Shown: one piece after another, positions 46,912-57,510 of the stretch
How the letters are laid out: each line of letters begins with the position of its first letter
Position numbering within the stretch: position 1 is the first letter of the stretch
Assembly: GCA_027021335.1 (NCBI GenBank)
Contig: JALUUO010000007.1
Span: forward strand, 1-57,510
Direction of reading: 5' to 3'
Origin: Nitrospirota bacterium
Lineage (GTDB): Bacteria; Nitrospirota; Thermodesulfovibrionia; SZUA-242
DNA length: 57,510 bases
Notes under the pieces: model-generated
Seen by the model: the letters and a program-made list of their open reading frames with translations, nothing else
What the model was told of the DNA's origin: nothing
The model's database searches: none
Made by a program: the position numbers and the translations under genes

Positions 46912-47560
46912 AAAAACATACCTGGCCCCTGGTTTTACATTAATCGAGGTGGTGCTGGCCCTTACACTGTCCGCTGTTGTTCTTAGTATTGTTTACAGCG
47001 CTATGCACTTATCCTACAAAACCAGCCGAAAGGGAGAGGCCCGAATGAATCGGTCACAACATATAAGAACACTCGTTGACCGGCTTGTGCCTGTTATTCA
47101 TTCGGCCTATCCTTTAGTGCAACAAGTCGAAGAAGACCGGGTTCTTTTTTTCTCTGGAAAATACGATTCAATCGGTCTTGTAACCGCTGACGTGGATAAG
47201 TATCGGCCGGATAACTCAAACCTGCCTGGTTTGAGATGGGTGAGATTTTTCGTGGACGATCAAGGTTTAAACATGGAGGAGAGTTATTTTTTCGATGAGA
47301 ACGTTCTTGACGATGAAGAGGCGGGAGAGGTATTCCTGGTAGACCCTGCTGTGACTGACCTGGAATTCGAGTATTACGAAATAAAAGAAGACGACTCGGA
47401 AGGCACTTGGCTGGATGAATGGGACCCCGATGATGAAGATCTCGGCAAATTAGAACTTCCTCGCGCTATACGTGTTTACCTGACTATGGAGGAAGAAGGC
47501 CGTGAGATCAAAATACCGCCTTTTACAGTTCGTATATACGCCTACACACCGGTAAAATAA
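46886..47560 (+). CDS. gspJ: Type II secretion pseudopilin GspJ
   Basis: 224 residues from ATG at 46886, with GGAAG seven bases upstream. A TTG at 46865 would also be in frame. The prepilin site is G16/F17 in APGFTLIEVVLALTLSA, and the body is large and acidic as in GspJ, with DPAVTDLEFEYYE near the middle. It overlaps gspI by 26 bases. The usual next gene gspK and the gspG/L/M genes are absent, since a tRNA cluster follows. Confidence 0.88.
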   Translation: MTRKKRYHKKTYLAPGFTLIEVVLALTLSAVVLSIVYSAMHLSYKTSRKGEARMNRSQHIRTLVDRLVPVIHSAYPLVQQVEEDRVLFFSGKYDSIGLVTADVDKYRPDNSNLPGLRWVRFFVDDQGLNMEESYFFDENVLDDEEAGEVFLVDPAVTDLEFEYYEIKEDDSEGTWLDEWDPDDEDLGKLELPRAIRVYLTMEEEGREIKIPPFTVRIYAYTPVK

Positions 47561-47613
47561 TTGATCGAAAAAAGCCAAGTTATTTTGTGACACGCCCTGA
47601 CGGTTATGTTAAA

Positions 47614-47690
47614 TGGCACGCCCTGAGAGATTCGAACTCCCGACCTACGGATTCGTAGTCCGTTGCTCTATCCAGCTGAGCTAAGGGCGC
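47614..47690 (-). tRNA. tRNA-Arg (anticodon ACG)
   Basis: 77 bases with encoded CCA. The acceptor GCGCCCT pairs with AGGGCGT, the anticodon loop CTACGAA has ACG at 47654-47656, and the T-loop is GTTCGAATC. ACG is normally edited to ICG by TadA to read CGU, CGC and CGA. Confidence 0.96.
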
Positions 47691-47707
47691 GTATAAATCA
47701 AAATCTA

Positions 47708-47799
47708 TGGCGGAGAGGCAGGGATTTGAACCCTGGGTAGAGCGTTAACCCTACGACGGTTTAGCAAACCGTTGCCTTCAGCCGCTCGGCCACCTCTCC
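47708..47799 (-). tRNA. tRNA-Ser (anticodon GCT)
   Basis: 92 bases with encoded CCA. Acceptor GGAGAGG with CCTCTCC, anticodon loop TTGCTAA with GCT at 47763-47765, T-loop GTTCAAATC and a long variable arm. It reads AGU and AGC. Confidence 0.96.
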
Positions 47800-47855
47800 G
47801 TTTTTAATGCGCTAAAGCTTCGCGCAATAATTTTTTTATTTAACCTGGTGTTATA

Positions 47856-47945
47856 TGGCGGAGGAGGTAGGATTTGAACCCACGGTGAAGTCGCCCCCAC
47901 AACGGTTTTCAAGACCGCCGCCTTAAACCACTCGGCCACTCCTCC
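47856..47945 (-). tRNA. tRNA-Ser (anticodon TGA)
   Basis: 90 bases with encoded CCA. Acceptor GGAGGAG with CTCCTCC, anticodon loop CTTGAAA with TGA at 47909-47911, and a long variable arm. It lies six bases after the serS stop, so the two probably share a transcript. Confidence 0.96.
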
Positions 47946-47951
47946 ATTAAT

Positions 47952-51750
<3,799 letters not shown>

Positions 51751-51861
51751 TTTTTCCTTTTGGTGCTTTTGATATTAATTTTGATATTAGTATTAAAGTT
51801 CTTTATTTTTTTATTTTTCTGTTTACTTATTTGCAGTTAAAAGAGCGCAGATAAAAAGCAA

Positions 51862-51889
51862 AAAATATTAAAAAAACTCTGTCTGCCAA
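51862..51889 (-). promoter_or_regulatory. Possible promoter of gyrA-serS
   Basis: Minus strand TTGGCA, 16 bases, TATTTT, about 110 bases before gyrA. Fair match, not decisive. Confidence 0.35.
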
Positions 51890-51924
51890 ATACTAAATGC
51901 AGAAAATAAACCGGACAAGCCGGA

Positions 51925-54384
<2,460 letters not shown>

Positions 54385-54543
54385 TTATTTAAAATCAGGG
54401 GACACACAAAATAGGAGGAGTTTTTATTCAATCAAGTCTCTAATTATTTCTACTTACTTTGTTACTTTTATTTTCGTGATTTTTTGTGATTTTCTACTCT
54501 TTCCTACCGCCATAAGAATTTTTTAGGTTGCTTTAGGCTCCAC

Positions 54544-55650
54544 TTAAATACGCATAGGCATTATTACACAACAGTAGTCATCGCTGCCTGCCTGCTTAAT
54601 AACAGCCGGAACAAGAGAATCCTGCATTTCCATTACAATTTCATCACCTGGAAGATTTTGCAAGGCCTCAATCATATAATGAGCATTAAATCCAACTGTA
54701 AGCGGCTCTCCGCTATACTGAACCGCCACCTGTTCACTTACCTCTCCTATATCCGGATTATTCGAAGAAAAGTACGCAGTTTCATCTTTCAATTCCATTT
54801 TCACCGGAAAAGTCCTCTCTTTACCTATAATCGCGGTCCGCTTCACGGCTCCAAGAATATCCTCACGTACTGCTGTCATGATTTTTTCATTGTTTTTAGG
54901 AATAACCTGCTCGTAATTTGGATAGCTTCCCTCTACCAATCTCGATATCAGAACAATACCCCCAAATATAAAAACTATATGGTTTTTACTAAATGAAATA
55001 TTTAAATCACCTTCATATGATTCGATAATTTTACGAACCTCGGCTGCCGCTTTTTTAGGAACAATCACCTTTCTTTCTTCGGAAATTTCACCAGAGAATG
55101 GTTTTTTAATAACAGAAAGTCTGTGACCGTCTGTTCCGATAACCGTCATAGTGTTATTTATAGGATTTAAGTGAAACATTATACCGTTCAAAGTGTAACG
55201 GGCGTCACTTTCTCCGGTAGCGTAAATAACTCTTGAAATTATGTCTTTTAAAACAATTGGGTCAAAAACAACTGATTCACCTTCATTTATTTCAGGAAAG
55301 GCCGGAAAGTCAGCACCTGTAAGGCCTGCCAACTTGAATTTACTTCGCTTCCCCGTAATATTAATCCAGTTATTTTCCAGGGATTCTAATGTTAGCTTAT
55401 CAGCAGGCACCTCGCGTACAATCTCATAAAGTTTTCTTGCGGGAATACAGACCGACCCACTTTCTTCAACTTCTGCCTCGAGTGGTTCCTTAACAGCTAT
55501 ATCAAGGTCAGTGGCAGATATAGTAATACCTGAATCATCTACCGCAAGGAGCATATGACTCAAGACCGGCATTGTAGACTTCGATCCAACAATTCCCTGT
55601 ATAACCTGAAGGCTCCTTTGAAGAACATCTCTCGAAACCACAAGCTTCAT
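54544..55650 (-). CDS. dnaN: DNA polymerase III sliding clamp (beta)
   Basis: 368 residues with three repeated clamp domains. It begins MKLVVSRDVLQRSLQVIQG and ends DDYCCVIMPMRI, the usual MPMR terminus that lines the protein-binding pocket. It forms the ring that holds polymerase on DNA and takes part in controlling DnaA. It starts inside the dnaA stop (ATGA overlap), so the two are translated together. Confidence 0.97.
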   Translation of the reverse strand: MKLVVSRDVLQRSLQVIQGIVGSKSTMPVLSHMLLAVDDSGITISATDLDIAVKEPLEAEVEESGSVCIPARKLYEIVREVPADKLTLESLENNWINITGKRSKFKLAGLTGADFPAFPEINEGESVVFDPIVLKDIISRVIYATGESDARYTLNGIMFHLNPINNTMTVIGTDGHRLSVIKKPFSGEISEERKVIVPKKAAAEVRKIIESYEGDLNISFSKNHIVFIFGGIVLISRLVEGSYPNYEQVIPKNNEKIMTAVREDILGAVKRTAIIGKERTFPVKMELKDETAYFSSNNPDIGEVSEQVAVQYSGEPLTVGFNAHYMIEALQNLPGDEIVMEMQDSLVPAVIKQAGSDDYCCVIMPMRI

Positions 55651-56993
55651 AACCTTTCCCCCTTAATTCTTTCCATCAGCCCCCGCACTTTTCTACTTAC
55701 CTCAATATTTGACTCCATTTTTTTGCGTATTTGCTTACAGGCATGAATAACCGTTGAATGATCCTTGCCACCAAATCCACTTCCGATGTCAGCCAACGAT
55801 AGTTCAGTCAGCTGTTTACATAAATACATAGCCACTTGACGCGGAAAAGCCACTTCCTTTGTACGTTTACGCGACTTAAGCTCTGCCAACTTGATTCTAA
55901 AATAATCACTCACCACTTTTTGTATAACATCCACAGTTATAGGCCTGTCATTATCCTGAATAATCCCCTGGAGAATTTCACCCGCCGACTCGACCGTAAG
56001 CCGTTCTCCCCGAAGTGACGCATATGCTCCAAGACGAATCAGACACCCCTCCAGATCACGAACGTTCGTCCTCATGTTTCTTGCAACATAATCAGCCACA
56101 TCTTTTGGCAGAAGAATTCTTTCATGCTCGGCCTTTTTCTCCAGAATAGCTATTCTTGTTTCCAGATCAGGCACTTGTATATCCGCAATCAGGCCCCAAT
56201 TAAACCTTGACCTCAGCCTATCGGTTATTGAAGGTATTTCGTTAGGAAATCTGTCACTTGTAATTATGATCTGTTTTTCAGATTCATAAAGTGTATTAAA
56301 TGTATGAAAAAACTCCTCCTGGGTTCTCTCCTTACCAGCAATAAAATGAATATCGTCTACAAGAAAAAGATCGAGATTACGGTACCTCTTTCTGAATTCC
56401 TCCATCTTGCTATGCCGGATGGAATAAACTACATCATTTGTAAACTGCTCAGCAGACAAACATAGTATTTTTAACCCTTTATGACCATCAACAAGAAAAT
56501 TTCCTACAGCATTAAGAAGATGAGTTTTTCCCAGGCCGGAACCGCCATAAATAAATAAAGGGTTATAGTTTTTTCCTGGATTTTCGGCAACAGCAGTAGA
56601 AGCAGCATGTGCAAACTGGTTACTGGAACCTACCACAAAACTGCTAAAAGTATACTTGGGATTAAGAAAAATACCACGGTTAGCCAGCTTTGCCTTTCTA
56701 CTTTCCTGTTTTACTTCATTTTTTTTAATAGCAGTATCAGCCTCTTTCTGGCTGAACGTCCACTTTATAACAGGTTTACCTATACTAGCTGTTTGTCCAA
56801 TCGCCTCCGCAAGGTCATCCAAATGTCGTTCTTCTATCCATTCCTTGAAAAACCTGTTTGGAACCTCCAGGCAGACGTCGTCATCATGAATACTGGATAT
56901 AACTATAGGCCTGAACCAGGAGTCAATCACGTGAGCTCCAAGCTTATCTTCAAGTAAACTTAGGCTTTTTTCCCAGGTTTGAGTAGTGTTCAT
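55647..56993 (-). CDS. dnaA: Chromosomal replication initiator DnaA
   Basis: 448 residues. Domain I (about 1-75) starts TWEKSLSLLEDKLGAHVIDSW (visible as LEDKLGAHVIDSWF). The AAA+ domain begins near NPKYTFSSFVVG, with Walker A GGSGLGKTHLLNAVGN and Walker B LFLVDDIHFIAG. Domain IV ends with the box-reading signature LADIGSGFGGKDHSTVIHACK. It unwinds oriC and loads the helicase. It faces away from the AT-rich box region at 57000-57510, which places the origin just upstream. Confidence 0.98.
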   Translation of the reverse strand: MNTTQTWEKSLSLLEDKLGAHVIDSWFRPIVISSIHDDDVCLEVPNRFFKEWIEERHLDDLAEAIGQTASIGKPVIKWTFSQKEADTAIKKNEVKQESRKAKLANRGIFLNPKYTFSSFVVGSSNQFAHAASTAVAENPGKNYNPLFIYGGSGLGKTHLLNAVGNFLVDGHKGLKILCLSAEQFTNDVVYSIRHSKMEEFRKRYRNLDLFLVDDIHFIAGKERTQEEFFHTFNTLYESEKQIIITSDRFPNEIPSITDRLRSRFNWGLIADIQVPDLETRIAILEKKAEHERILLPKDVADYVARNMRTNVRDLEGCLIRLGAYASLRGERLTVESAGEILQGIIQDNDRPITVDVIQKVVSDYFRIKLAELKSRKRTKEVAFPRQVAMYLCKQLTELSLADIGSGFGGKDHSTVIHACKQIRKKMESNIEVSRKVRGLMERIKGERL

Positions 56994-57015
56994 TCCGGAA
57001 AACTTATTAACAAGT

Positions 57016-57035
57016 TTATCAACAAATGTGGATAA
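57016..57035. promoter_or_regulatory. Facing pair of DnaA boxes
   Basis: TTATCAACA and TGTGGATAA point toward each other with two bases between, 22-42 bases upstream of the dnaA ATG. The site could serve both autoregulation and origin binding. Confidence 0.7.
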
Positions 57036-57490
57036 GTCACTAATAGTTTAAGATAAATTTAAGATATTATTGTAACTACTTAATATGACATTGTTTGAAA
57101 CTATACAGAGTTTCAAATTATACACGAAAGCTGACAATGTAAGCAAGGTTTTTAGTAATATTCTTAGTAAGGTGTGAAAAACTTTTGTAGAGAATGTTAA
57201 CGATATCGATCAAGGTAGGATGTAAACAAACCGTATTCAATTCATACACATTTTCTTTAAACTCTAATTTCATATAAAAAACAATACGTTACATCCTGTA
57301 TACACAAATTACCAGACACTACTATTATTACTTTTTTTATTTATATAAAGAAAAGTAACAGATAGGAAATGTTAAAAACGTTTTTATATTGTCAAACAAT
57401 CAAAAACATTTGAAAGATTACCAAAACCATCCACAATAAGTTTCAACTCAGTTATTTAAAAAAAGGCTGGTATCCACTTCGCTGGCCTAA

Positions 57491-57499
57491 TGTTATAAT
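57491..57499 (+). promoter_or_regulatory. Extended -10 of a gene leaving the window
   Basis: TGTTATAAT is an extended -10 (TGnTATAAT) on the plus strand, pointing out of the window. In many bacteria the neighbour here is rpmH, but none of it is visible. Confidence 0.4.
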
Positions 57500-57510
57500 T
57501 AGCATGAATA

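Larger units (their letters stand above)
56994..57510. other. Probable replication origin region (oriC) upstream of dnaA
   Basis: A 517-bp AT-rich stretch with no credible gene. DnaA boxes or near-boxes: TTATCAACA (57016-57024), TGTGGATAA, a perfect consensus on the minus strand (57027-57035), TTATACACG (57118-57126), TCATACACA (57242-57250) and GTATACACA (57298-57306). A very AT-rich block at about 57321-57400 could be the unwinding element. The position beside dnaA-dnaN fits a typical origin. Confidence 0.65.

Overview
The window reads as the dnaA end of a Gram-negative bacterial chromosome. It fits a deltaproteobacterial (Desulfobacterota-like) lineage best, but that is inferred from gene content and not proven. 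Supporting points: an F1 ATP synthase operon starting with two different b-type subunits, one with a leader-like extra hydrophobic segment; ADP-heptose/LPS genes (gmhA, hldE) with a UDP-xylose synthase; type II secretion pseudopilins; a class II (B12) ribonucleotide reductase; SelB; a long-form HisG; a RAYT transposase with a DnaA-like tail; and secreted rhodanese proteins. The a and c subunits of ATP synthase are not here.

Layout. 1-3106 (-): two exported rhodanese-type proteins in one operon, the second cut by the window edge, followed by about 0.9 kb of AT-rich DNA. 3987-5162 (-): dapL-like aminotransferase. 5283-12376 (+): the ATP synthase operon atpX-F-H-A-G-D-C, then rplM-rpsI with its own promoter and a clear terminator. 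12406-15614 (+): argC-argJ-hisG. 15658-19224 (-): J-domain membrane protein and an M16C (PreP-like) peptidase. 19185-20506: mobile debris, made of a RAYT gene between 31-bp inverted repeats and an ISL3-type transposase remnant. 20634-21779 (+): a glycosyltransferase of the queuosine-tRNA mannosyltransferase family. 21822-29219: fatty-acid beta-oxidation, with fadI-fadJ-fadD on - and an acyl-CoA dehydrogenase on + across a 284-bp regulatory gap. 29377-31005 (+): diguanylate cyclase behind a perfect sigma-70 promoter. 31092-33465 (-): nrdJ with a correctly spaced pair of NrdR boxes. 33666-35626 (+): tRNA-Leu, a small lipoprotein and a LysM protein. 35683-42239 (-): comM, recR, ebfC, dnaX, SRP RNA, tRNA-Ser(GGA), selB. 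42266-42660: a small ORF and a frameshifted antitoxin. 42708-45864 (-): uxs, hldE, gmhA. 46074-47560 (+): pseudopilins gspH-I-J alone. 47614-49223 (-): serS followed by tRNA-Ser(UGA), tRNA-Ser(GCU) and tRNA-Arg(ACG). 49216-56993 (-): gyrA, gyrB, dnaN, dnaA without recF. 56994-57510: AT-rich DnaA-box region, the probable oriC.

Most of the window is ordinary housekeeping sequence. The parts that deserve a second look are: the FN3 domain of the 1193-3106 protein, interrupted by a two-helix hairpin carrying a lipobox; the neighbouring double rhodanese that lacks a cysteine at both expected active sites; the RAYT inverted repeats, one of which lies inside the 5' end of the peptidase gene; dispersed GTAG-footed hairpins that could be the RAYT's substrates; the triplicated ribosome-binding region of gmhA; and the serS/tRNA-Ser cluster.
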